Below, one piece after another: positions 8,313 through 16,842 of a stretch of 56,530 bases of DNA (the first letter of the stretch is position 1; each line of letters begins with the position of its first letter). The position numbers were made by a program, and so were the translations under genes. The stretch is taken from positions 1 to 56,530 of the forward strand of contig NZ_JACJPO010000048.1 of the NCBI RefSeq assembly GCF_014696105.1. The letters run 5' to 3'. The notes under the pieces were generated by a model, which did no database searches, had not been told where the DNA came from, and saw only the letters and a program-made list of their open reading frames with translations. This DNA is from Microcoleus sp. FACHB-1515. Its GTDB lineage: Bacteria > Cyanobacteriota > Cyanobacteriia > Elainellales > Elainellaceae.

Positions 8313-10892
8313 ATGTTAACTCAGTTCCGGTTTTTGGTTTGGAGCGTTGCTTTCTCAGCGCTGGCTGCTCCGGCGATCGCGTCCGGTACAGGTTCGCAAT
8401 CCAGCGCGGATCAACCTGCAACCACCGTAGAGGAATGGGTCAGCCAAATTCAGCAAGATGAATCTACCAATCAAGCGGTCATTGAGATTACGAATGTCTT
8501 AGTTAACCCAACAGAAACGGGTGTCGAAATCGTTCTCGAAACAGCAGGCGGCGAATTGTCAATACCCGCGACTCAGGTGTTAGGAAATGCGCTGATTGCA
8601 GATATTCCCAACGCTTCGATCGCTGAACCTTTTGAACAGGTAGAACCGACAGAGGGAATTGCTTTTGTGGAGGTGATTGGCTTACCGGGACGAGTCCGCA
8701 TTGCCATCACTGGATCGGATGCACCGCCAACAGTGAACATCAGCACGAACACACAGCAGCTTATTGTTAGCGCGATTGCTGGATCTGAAGGTGATGCGAT
8801 CGCTGAAGAAAACACAATTAATGTGATCACAACGGCAACTCGGACGGAAGAAGAACTGCAAGATGTGCCGCGATCGGTGACGGTGATTACTCGTGAAGAA
8901 ATTGATGAGCAAAGCCGTTTAACTCGCAACTTTGGTGATATTTTGTCCCAACTGTTACCAGGGTTTAGTGCGCCAACCGGACGCACAAATACTTTTGGTC
9001 AAACGCTGCGAGGACGTGAATTTTCCGTTCTGATTGATGGCATTCCCCAAAATACAAACCTCGGCTCAATTCCTGCTGCACTGACAACGATCGATCCGCA
9101 ATCGATCGAGCGAATTGAAGTTTTGCGTGGTCCCAATGCGGTTTATGGCGGCCAGGCAACAGGCGGTTTAATTAACATCATTACGCGCCGCCCTGAAGCA
9201 GGCGTGACCAACACGATCGAGGTGGGCGTGAACGCTGCTGCGGGTGGAGGTGACAGTTTTCTGCTGGGCGACAGTTTCGGCTATAACCTGCGCTATTCGC
9301 TATCAGGAACAACAGGCAATTTTGACTGGTTGGGCAGCTTATCGTATGTTCCAACGGGTGCATTTTTTGATGCCGAGGGCGATCGAATTCCAAGCGATCT
9401 GGTCAATGCTGATACTGAAGAATTAAATGGGCTAATTCGATTGGGTCTGGATTTGAGTGAAGCAGAACGCTTACAGTTCACGTTCAATCATTTTCGTCAG
9501 CTTCAAGATACTGATGTTTTCAGCGATCCCGCGATCGACTTGCTTCCAGGAATTCAAGAAGCGCGAGCAATCCTAATTCCTGACGAATCACGAGTGATTG
9601 GCGCACCAGAAGATGCGTCTTTAACAACAACAAACTTGACCCTGCAATACCTCAATGATGACTTGCTTAATAGCGAAGTGCAGGGACAAATTTACTACCG
9701 CAACTATGCTTTTGTCGGTGGTAGACCAACTGACAATCGCGAGTTTTTCGGCGTGATTTCTCAGTCTCCCGGCGAAACTGAGCAGTGGGGTGGTCGCTTA
9801 CAAATTGATACGCCTTTGGACTCAGAAGACACGGTTAGTTTGCTTTGGGGTGTTGACTATGTGAACGAAAATAGTTCACAGCGATTCAATCTGTTTGACC
9901 CGGAAGAATTTGATGAAAGCGGCGGCTTAATTTTCCGCAAAATCGATGAAATTGATTTCGTTCCACCTTACACATTGAGCGATCTAGGCCTGTTTGCTCA
10001 GCTTCAGTGGGAACTTTCCGATCGACTCATTCTCAGCGGCGGCACACGCTATGTCAATCTCAACATCAGCACCAACGACTACACAACCTTTGACGGCAAC
10101 GACATTGAAGGCGGCACAATTAATGCTGATGCGTTTGTTTTCAATGCTGGAGTTGTATTTGAATTTACCGACGAAATTAGCGCATTTGCAAGTTTTTCGC
10201 AGGGCTTTTCTTTGCCAGATATTGGTCGAGTGTTGCGGTCTGCGCCTCCTGGATTTGCAGTCGAAGCAGACGTAGATTTAACCGAACCTCAACGGGTAGA
10301 TAACTATGAAATTGGGGTGCGCGGCAGTTGGAATTCGCTGCAAGCATCGATCGCCGGATTCTACAACTATTCTGCTTTGGGAACTGATTTTGCAGCCGTG
10401 CCTAGAGGACCATTGAGAACAATTCGCGCTCCCCAGCGAGTGTATGGAATTGAAGCCGCGATCGACTGGCAACCGAGCAATGGATGGGCTTTGGGTGGCA
10501 CGGCAATCTGGCTAGAAGGCGAAAATGATGAAGACCGCGATGGCGATTATCTTGCCCTCAACAGCATTACGATTCCGCCATTCAAATTGACAACTTATGT
10601 TGAGAATGAAACGCTTTCCGGATGGCGAAATCGCCTTCAACTTCTTTTTTCAGGTTCCCGCGATCGAGCTTTTGAAGATGCAGTGGACGGCGTACCAATC
10701 GAGAGCTACGTCACCTTAGATTTCTTAAGCAGTATTCAGGTTGGAGAAGGAGAACTTCTGATCGGCATTCAGAATCTCTTGAATGAAGAATACTTCCCAG
10801 TTTTCTCTCAGTATCTTTCGCCATTTGCTGACAGCCTTAATCGTCCCGGTCAAGGTAGAACTGTCAGTTTGACCTATCGAATTTCGTTCTAA
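8313..10892 (+). CDS. TonB-dependent receptor with AMIN domain, divergent type (module B)
   Basis: About 859 residues from the ATG at 8313 (a GTG lies one codon before); AAGGTG serves as ribosome site. Signal peptide ends near PAIASG (25), AMIN domain about 58-150 (VLGNALIADIPNASI; RVRIAITGSDAPP), plug from about 175 with NVITTATRTEEELQDVPRSV and SIERIEVLRGPNAVYGG, then a barrel ending in ISF. Unlike the other three receptors it lacks the EVVVTG-type TonB box, having ENTINVITTATRTEE instead, and the plug includes SVLIDGIPQNTN. It therefore probably takes a different substrate. Followed after about 50 bases by its binding protein. Confidence 0.92.
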   Translation: MLTQFRFLVWSVAFSALAAPAIASGTGSQSSADQPATTVEEWVSQIQQDESTNQAVIEITNVLVNPTETGVEIVLETAGGELSIPATQVLGNALIADIPNASIAEPFEQVEPTEGIAFVEVIGLPGRVRIAITGSDAPPTVNISTNTQQLIVSAIAGSEGDAIAEENTINVITTATRTEEELQDVPRSVTVITREEIDEQSRLTRNFGDILSQLLPGFSAPTGRTNTFGQTLRGREFSVLIDGIPQNTNLGSIPAALTTIDPQSIERIEVLRGPNAVYGGQATGGLINIITRRPEAGVTNTIEVGVNAAAGGGDSFLLGDSFGYNLRYSLSGTTGNFDWLGSLSYVPTGAFFDAEGDRIPSDLVNADTEELNGLIRLGLDLSEAERLQFTFNHFRQLQDTDVFSDPAIDLLPGIQEARAILIPDESRVIGAPEDASLTTTNLTLQYLNDDLLNSEVQGQIYYRNYAFVGGRPTDNREFFGVISQSPGETEQWGGRLQIDTPLDSEDTVSLLWGVDYVNENSSQRFNLFDPEEFDESGGLIFRKIDEIDFVPPYTLSDLGLFAQLQWELSDRLILSGGTRYVNLNISTNDYTTFDGNDIEGGTINADAFVFNAGVVFEFTDEISAFASFSQGFSLPDIGRVLRSAPPGFAVEADVDLTEPQRVDNYEIGVRGSWNSLQASIAGFYNYSALGTDFAAVPRGPLRTIRAPQRVYGIEAAIDWQPSNGWALGGTAIWLEGENDEDRDGDYLALNSITIPPFKLTTYVENETLSGWRNRLQLLFSGSRDRAFEDAVDGVPIESYVTLDFLSSIQVGEGELLIGIQNLLNEEYFPVFSQYLSPFADSLNRPGQGRTVSLTYRISF

Positions 10893-10921
10893 TTTTCAGC
10901 AAAAAAATCGAGAAAGGTTCT

Positions 10922-10948
10922 ATGAAAACGCAGGCTGTTAAATTTTGA
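10922..10948 (+). other. Eight-codon upstream reading frame overlapping the start of the next gene
   Basis: ATG at 10922, preceded by GAGAAAGG, codes for MKTQAVKF and stops at TGA 10946-10948. The stop overlaps the TTG start of the binding-protein gene (TTGA arrangement). It could be a leader for translational coupling, or mark a frameshifted original start of the binding protein. Whether it is translated is unknown. Confidence 0.35.
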
Positions 10949-12009
10949 AAGTTTTGCTTCAGTCGATTTGTAAGCTTCGCCGTCATTTCGATCGATTGCC
11001 AAAGACGCGATCGATCGATCGCATTGTGCAGCTTAGCTTTCTTGCGATTTTGATGCTCTTGCAGATTGCAGCCTGTGGAGAACTTCACTCACCCAAACTA
11101 GAGCAATCCGCTCAAAACTGTCGAATTATTGAACATGATGTAGGACAAACTCACCTCTGCAAACCACTCCAATCGATCGCCGCTCTTAGTCCTCATGTCC
11201 TGGATATAATGTTGGCGCTTGGCGTTGAGCCTGATGCTTATGCCGATGTTTCTGTACTTAATCAGCGTCGATTTGATCAGCCAGCAAAACAAATTCGCTA
11301 TTTGGGTAGCCGTATGACCAAGCAGCCAATTAACTTAGGCGATCGCCATAGTCCAGCTTTAGAAACGCTTGCTTTTTTGAAGCCCAATTTAATTTTGGGC
11401 GAAGCTTGGCAGGGGTCTCAAGGTCAATATGATCTGCTCTCGAAAATTGCTCCAACTGCCCTCTTTGAAGATCAACCAGTGGGCGGTTGGCGACGCAGTA
11501 TCGAGGGAATTGCAAAAGCGATCGATCGCCAAGATCGAGTGTCGTTCATTCTCGCGGCTCAAGAACAGCGGATTATCAATGCTCGACAAGCATTATCACC
11601 CGTTGTTGCAATTCATCCTCGAATGCTGCTGTTAAGTTCTGGCAGTTTGGCGGCTGGTTTTTATATGTTTGGTCAAGAGCCAGATTTATACTCGACACTG
11701 ATCGAAAAATTGGGGTTTCAACTGGTTCGAGTTGACAGTTTCGATGCTCCAATTTCTGTTGAAAGGCTCTCTAAAATTGATACGGATTCAATCATTGTTA
11801 TCTCTTGGGATGAAGCAGATAATGCAAATCCTTCTGCTTGGCAGCGGCGGCAGCAAGAATGGAATCAAATTCCCGTCTTAAATGCACTAAAAGTTTCTCA
11901 AGCAGGCCGAGTGTACTTTATGGATGCTCATTTAACGACGCTGCGCGAACCGATCGCAGAAGAACTCATTCTTCAAGATCTTCTCAAACTGCTTGCCCCC
12001 TCCAATTAA
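10945..12009 (+). CDS. Iron-siderophore substrate-binding lipoprotein (module B)
   Basis: 354 residues from a TTG start; no ATG or GTG in frame precedes the signal. The N-terminus is long before the lipobox LQIAAC (Cys about 44), so an internal start is possible. Family features: CRIIEHDVGQTHLC, ALSPHVLDIMLALGVEP, LKPNLILGEAW and a C-terminal EELILQDLLKLL helix. It closely resembles the module C protein (AVSIERLSKIDTDSI versus SLSIEVLPEINADLI type segments). Probably binds a ferric siderophore after import by the upstream receptor. The coding frame continues after its TAA into a relic of another binding-protein C-terminus. Confidence 0.88.
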   Translation: MKVLLQSICKLRRHFDRLPKTRSIDRIVQLSFLAILMLLQIAACGELHSPKLEQSAQNCRIIEHDVGQTHLCKPLQSIAALSPHVLDIMLALGVEPDAYADVSVLNQRRFDQPAKQIRYLGSRMTKQPINLGDRHSPALETLAFLKPNLILGEAWQGSQGQYDLLSKIAPTALFEDQPVGGWRRSIEGIAKAIDRQDRVSFILAAQEQRIINARQALSPVVAIHPRMLLLSSGSLAAGFYMFGQEPDLYSTLIEKLGFQLVRVDSFDAPISVERLSKIDTDSIIVISWDEADNANPSAWQRRQQEWNQIPVLNALKVSQAGRVYFMDAHLTTLREPIAEELILQDLLKLLAPSN

Positions 12010-12132
12010 ACCCCAACCGTGCAGGGTGATCGCGTTTACGCCGTCGATAGCGAAGCTTGGATCGCTGGATGGAATCCGATCGCTGCTAACGTCATTCTCG
12101 ATGATCTGTTTCGATTCCTCTTGATGCCCTAA
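12010..12132 (+). pseudogene. C-terminal relic of a second siderophore-binding protein
   Basis: Directly after the TAA at 12007-12009, and in the same frame, the sequence codes for VQGDRVYAVDSEAWIAGW then NPIAANVILDDLFRFLLMP and a stop at 12130-12132. This matches the last 35 or so residues of the other binding proteins here (module A: VQKEQIYVVPSYW and NAVIDDLFEHL; module D: VQRDQVHLVGAHW and NAILDDLFKYL) better than it matches the module B gene it abuts. Only this tail remains. It probably records a deletion or recombination between tandem binding-protein genes. Confidence 0.75.
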
Positions 12133-12150
12133 GCAAATCAAGTAGATTAA

Positions 12151-12165
12151 TGAGAAAATATTCCA
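12151..12165 (+). promoter_or_regulatory. Candidate Fur-like site before module C regulator
   Basis: TGAGAAAATATTCCA, with TGAGAA half site and an imperfect right half, 27 bases before the AraC start. Similar to the sites before the other three AraC genes. Evidence is resemblance and position. Confidence 0.33.
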
Positions 12166-12191
12166 TCTAGTGCCGTGAATATCTTCTTAAC

Positions 12192-13178
12192 ATGACGTTG
12201 CTTCTTTCAGAAAAAGAGTTACAGCCTGCTGAATGCGAAACTTGCGATCGGACAAATCACGATCGATCGGGTAGCTATGAACTCGCGATTGCATCGACTG
12301 AAACAAATAGTCGAGGATACAAGCGATCGATCAATTTGCGGCACGGGCTGAATTTATTAATTCGAGATTATTGGCTGCAAGATGCCCTAGTCGAAGAAAG
12401 CTTGTCTCGTGCGTCTGGACTAGAGCTAGAGTTTGGCTTCAATTTATTCGCTGATCGCTCAATGGATGAGGGCGATTCAAATTCCTGTAGCTTTTTGCAA
12501 TTTGGTCAAACGAAAACTGAGGATAGCTTTCAGGAATGGCAATCTCAAAGCAGAATTCTAAAAATTGATCTGCACCTGACGACTCGCGATCAGGAAGTGT
12601 TTGAGGATGATCAGTTGGCATTAATTCCGCTGGAACTACGAGAGGCGATCGCGCCAGTCAATGAAGACTGGTATCAGCCTGTTGGGTCGATCACGCCTGC
12701 GGTTGAAGTTGTGCTTCAGCAAATTCTCAACTGCCCCTATCAAGGTTCAATTCAGCAAATCTATCTGGAGGGAAAAGCCCTCGAACTAATTGCTCTACAA
12801 ACCGCACAATTTCTGAATACGAGCAAAAATCAGCCAACTCATCGGCTCAAATCTTCGGATGTTGAGCGAATTCGCCAAGCAAAAGAGCTAGTTACAAATC
12901 GACTCGAAAACCCGCCCTCGCTGCTGGAATTAGCTCGTCTAGTCGGACTTAATGACTGCACACTCAAGCGCGGCTTTCGTCAAACATTTGGGACAACTGT
13001 GTTTGGCTATATTCGACAGCAGCGACTCGCAAAAGCGCAGCAGTTGCTATTAGAAACCGAGATGAATGTGGCTGAAGTTGCCTGTGCCGTTGGCTATTCT
13101 CATCCGGGCAATTTTGCGGCAGCGTTTAAGCAAGAATTCGGCATCAGTCCGAAAGCATTTTCTCGTTCCGTCTGGTGA
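12192..13178 (+). CDS. AraC-family regulator, PchR-like (module C)
   Basis: 328 residues with the same architecture as its paralogues: variable sensor region (SRGYKRSINLRHGLNLLIRD) and C-terminal AraC domain with PPSLLELARLVGLNDCTLKR, FRQTFGTTVFGYIRQQRLA and VACAVGYSHPGNFAAAFKQE. Starts 60 bases after the binding-protein relic. The receptor begins about 108 bases downstream, so the regulator probably controls it in response to one siderophore. Confidence 0.92.
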   Translation: MTLLLSEKELQPAECETCDRTNHDRSGSYELAIASTETNSRGYKRSINLRHGLNLLIRDYWLQDALVEESLSRASGLELEFGFNLFADRSMDEGDSNSCSFLQFGQTKTEDSFQEWQSQSRILKIDLHLTTRDQEVFEDDQLALIPLELREAIAPVNEDWYQPVGSITPAVEVVLQQILNCPYQGSIQQIYLEGKALELIALQTAQFLNTSKNQPTHRLKSSDVERIRQAKELVTNRLENPPSLLELARLVGLNDCTLKRGFRQTFGTTVFGYIRQQRLAKAQQLLLETEMNVAEVACAVGYSHPGNFAAAFKQEFGISPKAFSRSVW

Positions 13179-13229
13179 CTAAAAAATTCCGCCTCACAGC
13201 AGACGCGATCGCCCCATCTACTCTATAGT
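13177..13229 (+). promoter_or_regulatory. Candidate promoter and weak 21-bp spaced repeat, module C receptor
   Basis: A segment GACTAAAAAATTCCG at 13177 and a second, AGCAGACGCGATCGC, 21 bases later at 13198 match the module B pair in part, but the second match is mostly the HIP1 octamer. A good -10, TATAGT, lies at 13224-13229. The block GACGCGATCGCCCC followed by CTCTATAGT is shared with the module D promoter region (CTCTTTACAGT). Confidence 0.3.
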
Positions 13230-13285
13230 TCCCCTAGCTATTTGAAAATGATTTGCAGCTAGCAAGCGATTTTGGTGTGAGCAAC

Positions 13286-15769
13286 GTGAATTACAGGCAG
13301 TTGGGGTACAAAGTTCTAATCAGCTTGGCAGGTGCGATCGCCGCAGTCTTGCCCGCTCAAGCCCAAAATCGCCCAGCAACCACAGTGGAAGCGTGGCTTG
13401 CCCAAGAATCAATTTACCTGGCGCAGTCCGCAGCTTCGGTAATTGGGGTACAGGCCAACGCGACCGAGACAGGCTTGGAAGTGCTGCTGGAAACTGAGGG
13501 CGCGATCGCCACCCCAACTACTTCGGTAATCGGTAACGCGCTGATTGCCGACATTCCCAATGCAGTTTTGGCATTACCGGAAGGCGACGAGTTTCTGTTA
13601 GAAAATCCGGCTGAAGGAATTGCGCTGATTACCGTTTCACCCAGAAGAGATGGAATTCGAGTCGCGATTACAGGACTCGATGCGCCGCCGATCGCAGAAG
13701 TGGAAACGGCAGAACAAGGATTGCTTTTGAGCGTTGCGATCGGAACAGAAACAACTGGAGAAATTGAGGATTCGATCGAGGTTGTCGTCACCGGAGAACA
13801 AGACGAAGATTACTTTGTTCCTGATGTTGAAGTTGGCACTCGAACCGATACGCCGCTGCGCGATATTCCCTTTTCAATTCAAGTCATTCCTGAGCAGGTT
13901 TTAGAAGACCAGCAGCCCCGCAGCATCACCGAGGTGATTCGCAATGTTCCAGGAATTACGATCGTCAATCCGCCTCAATTTGTCTCCGAAGATTTCTTCT
14001 TCAGTCGAGGTTTTGAAACGGATGTTACGCTGAACGGACTGCGCGATACAACCCTGGGAACAACAGGTTCAGCCCTGGTCAATCTTGAGCGCATTGAAGT
14101 GTTAAGAGGGCCAGCAGGCGCACTGTTTGGATCGGGCGCACCCGGCGGAACGATTAACCTTGTAACCCGCCAGCCTCAAAGCGAATCTGCTTACGAAATT
14201 GAAGGCAGCATCGGCAGTTTCAACACCTATGAAGGATCGATCGATTTCACGGGTTCACTCAACGCCGATGACACGCTGCTTTATCGCTTCAGTGCCTCTG
14301 CTTCTCAGCTTGGAAATGAAGGATTTGCACCAGAATCCGAGCGATATTTCATTGCGCCTGTTCTCACCTGGCAGATGAGTGATGATACTCAAATTACCTT
14401 TGAAGGTCAGTATTTTGCGGGCTGGAGTCCGAATGGATTTGGGCTTCCGGCGATCGGCACAATCTTTGAGAATCCCAACGGTGATATTCCTCGCGATCGC
14501 TACATTGGTGAACCTTCTTTTGACCAGAACGATCGCCAAGTTGGACGAGTTGGCTACAACTTTGAACACCGCTTCAGCGAGAATTGGCAGTTGCAAAATT
14601 CATTTCGAGCTTCTTTTCAGCAGTTTGAAGAAAACGTCGTTTCTGGAATTGAACTGTTAGAAGATAATCGGACATTAATCAGAAGCGCAGGCTTCAGCGA
14701 CGCTTATCGCAATGTCTACCTGCTTGATACAAATGTTGTTGGCAACTTTGAAACAGGCAGCATCGCTCATCAGCTACTCTTTGGATTTGATCTATCGACT
14801 GACTTTTTTGAAGTCACATTTGGAGAAGCTGAAATCGCTCCCCTAGATTTGTTTGATCCGGTTTATGGATCTGAAACGGTGGGCGAATCGCGGCGAGATG
14901 AAAATCCATTTGCTCAAACGATCGATCGCTTGGGAATTTTCCTGCAAGATCAAATCACGCTTCTGCCTAATTTAAGAGTTCTGCTAGGCGGACGCTTCGA
15001 CATCATCAGCCAGGAAGCAGAATTTGCGGGTGATGTCGATTTTCAGCAGGATGAAGCGTTTAGTCCTCGATTTGGCATTGTTTATCAGCCCAGTGAAACG
15101 GTTTCACTTTACGGCAGCTACAGCCGCTCTTTTGAGCAGACAGCGGGGACAACATTCGATCGCGAACTGTTTGAACCGATTCGCGGTACTCAATACGAAA
15201 TTGGCGTCAAGGTAGACTGGTTAGAAGATCTATCCACCACTTTAGCGCTGTATGAAATCACCCGCACCAATGTCTTAACTGATGACCCAGAGAATCCCGG
15301 TTTTTCAATTCAAACGGGCGAACAGCGCAGCCGAGGCGTTGAGCTTAATGTTACAGGAGAAATTTTGCCGGGATGGAATGTGATTGGCGGCTATGCCTAT
15401 ACCGATGCTGAAATTACTGAAGACAATGTGTTTGAAGTTGGAAATTCCCTGGCTGGAATTCCAGAACACGCTGTTAGCTTGTGGACAACTTATGAAATTC
15501 GATCGGGTTCTTTAGAAGGCTTAGGATTTGGTTTAGGGTTGTTCTATGTGGGTGAACGACAGGGAACTTTGGAAAACTCATTTACCTTGCCTGACTATCT
15601 TCGTACCGATGCTGCACTGTACTACCGCCGCAATGATTTTCGCGCTGCGCTAAATGTCAGAAATCTCTTTGATGTAGAGTACTTTGAAACTCCGCTCAAT
15701 AGCGATGATCTGTCTTTGCTTGCGGGCTTTCCCTTTACTGTACAATTCACGCTAGGGTGGCAGTTTTAA
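13286..15769 (+). CDS. TonB-dependent siderophore receptor with AMIN domain (module C)
   Basis: Close relative of the module A and D receptors. The frame opens at a TTG (13253), but the GTG at 13286 places the signal peptide (LISLAGAIAAVLPAQA) at the N-terminus and is preferred. Domains (numbered from the TTG): AMIN about 62-162 (SVIGNALIADIPNAVL), TonB-box-like DSIEVVVTG near 173-181, plug with LRDIPFSIQVIPEQVLEDQQ and LERIEVLRGPAGALFGSG, barrel ending GWQF. The barrel has the family segments TGEQRSRGVELNVTGE and LRTDAALYYRRNDFRAALN. Its stop lies within 9 bases of the binding-protein ATG, indicating a common transcript. Confidence 0.92.
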   Translation: MNYRQLGYKVLISLAGAIAAVLPAQAQNRPATTVEAWLAQESIYLAQSAASVIGVQANATETGLEVLLETEGAIATPTTSVIGNALIADIPNAVLALPEGDEFLLENPAEGIALITVSPRRDGIRVAITGLDAPPIAEVETAEQGLLLSVAIGTETTGEIEDSIEVVVTGEQDEDYFVPDVEVGTRTDTPLRDIPFSIQVIPEQVLEDQQPRSITEVIRNVPGITIVNPPQFVSEDFFFSRGFETDVTLNGLRDTTLGTTGSALVNLERIEVLRGPAGALFGSGAPGGTINLVTRQPQSESAYEIEGSIGSFNTYEGSIDFTGSLNADDTLLYRFSASASQLGNEGFAPESERYFIAPVLTWQMSDDTQITFEGQYFAGWSPNGFGLPAIGTIFENPNGDIPRDRYIGEPSFDQNDRQVGRVGYNFEHRFSENWQLQNSFRASFQQFEENVVSGIELLEDNRTLIRSAGFSDAYRNVYLLDTNVVGNFETGSIAHQLLFGFDLSTDFFEVTFGEAEIAPLDLFDPVYGSETVGESRRDENPFAQTIDRLGIFLQDQITLLPNLRVLLGGRFDIISQEAEFAGDVDFQQDEAFSPRFGIVYQPSETVSLYGSYSRSFEQTAGTTFDRELFEPIRGTQYEIGVKVDWLEDLSTTLALYEITRTNVLTDDPENPGFSIQTGEQRSRGVELNVTGEILPGWNVIGGYAYTDAEITEDNVFEVGNSLAGIPEHAVSLWTTYEIRSGSLEGLGFGLGLFYVGERQGTLENSFTLPDYLRTDAALYYRRNDFRAALNVRNLFDVEYFETPLNSDDLSLLAGFPFTVQFTLGWQF

Positions 15770-15777
15770 GGCAACGA

Positions 15778-16842
15778 ATGAGGAGTAAGCAGCATCGAAA
15801 TATCCACTGGAAACGGATTATTTTTCAGTTGATCTTAGGGATTGCTGCTTCCCTTTTGGTGGGAGGCTGTAGCGATCGATTGCCTTCCATTTCCATCACC
15901 CCAATGGCCGATCGCTCCGGCGATTGTCGCGTGATTCAACATGAAATGGGAGAAACAACGGTATGCGGCCAACCTCAAAGAATTGTTGCGCTTGATCCGC
16001 ATATTCTTGATAGTATCTTGGCCTTGGGTGTTCAGCCGATCGCCTATGCCGAAAGCAGACTGCTAGACTTTGAACAGTTTAACCTTCCAGCCGAGCAAAT
16101 TCCTTATCTAGGCGATCGCATTACAACGAAGCCGCTGAATTTGGGCGATCGTCGCAATCCATCGATCGAAAGGATTCTTCAAGTAAAGCCAGATTTAATC
16201 TTGGGGGAAAGATGGCTGCATGAAGGCCATTATGATCGATACTCAAAAATTGCTCCAACGCTACTATTTAGCGATATCGGTGAAAATAGCGAGCAACATT
16301 GGAAGAACGATATTAAAGAAATTGCGAAAGCAGTGAATCGAGAATCTGAAGCCCAGCAACTTCTAGAAAAATTTCCTCAAAAAATAGCAACGGTACGAAA
16401 CAAGTTAGCTTCCGTTGTTGCTGCTTATCCTCACGTTTTGGTAGCCAGTTGGGATTCATTAACGAGTACGATTAGCATTGGACCAACCTCAGCCGGAAGA
16501 CTATTAGAGGCGATCGGATTTGAGCTAGTCAATACTTCAACAACGAATTTTGGTGAATGGGTTTCGCTATCGATCGAAGTTCTACCTGAAATTAATGCCG
16601 ATCTCATTTTTGTGATGGGAACGACACCAGAGTTTTATAATCCAGAAGCGCAACTCAGATCCAAATGGAAAGACCAACCGCTTCTCGCTTCCTTACCCAG
16701 TTCACAAGCAGGTCGCATATTTTTTGTCGATCAGCATCTTTGGATCAGTCAAATTCGCGGTCCAATTACAGATGAATTAATCCTTGAGCAAATTTTTCAG
16801 CTTCTACTGCCTCTAACCGATCGCCAGGAAAGCAAAGTATGA
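15778..16842 (+). CDS. Iron-siderophore substrate-binding lipoprotein (module C)
   Basis: Preferred start is the ATG at 15778; a GTG at 15757 in frame would overlap the receptor. Lipobox LLVGGC puts the lipid-bearing Cys at about 31. Family motifs: CRVIQHEMGETTVC, PQRIVALDPHILDSILALG, VKPDLILGERW and ITDELILEQIFQLL. Most like the module B binding protein. The stop overlaps the ATG of the ferredoxin-like gene by 4 bases (ATGA), so the two are translationally coupled, which ties that protein to siderophore uptake. Confidence 0.9.
   Translation: MRSKQHRNIHWKRIIFQLILGIAASLLVGGCSDRLPSISITPMADRSGDCRVIQHEMGETTVCGQPQRIVALDPHILDSILALGVQPIAYAESRLLDFEQFNLPAEQIPYLGDRITTKPLNLGDRRNPSIERILQVKPDLILGERWLHEGHYDRYSKIAPTLLFSDIGENSEQHWKNDIKEIAKAVNRESEAQQLLEKFPQKIATVRNKLASVVAAYPHVLVASWDSLTSTISIGPTSAGRLLEAIGFELVNTSTTNFGEWVSLSIEVLPEINADLIFVMGTTPEFYNPEAQLRSKWKDQPLLASLPSSQAGRIFFVDQHLWISQIRGPITDELILEQIFQLLLPLTDRQESKV

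Noticed and set aside
13224-13260. TGAAAATGATTTGCA as a Fur box before the module C receptor
   Set aside because: Only one half resembles the consensus and it lies after the likely -10 close to the start; too weak to list.
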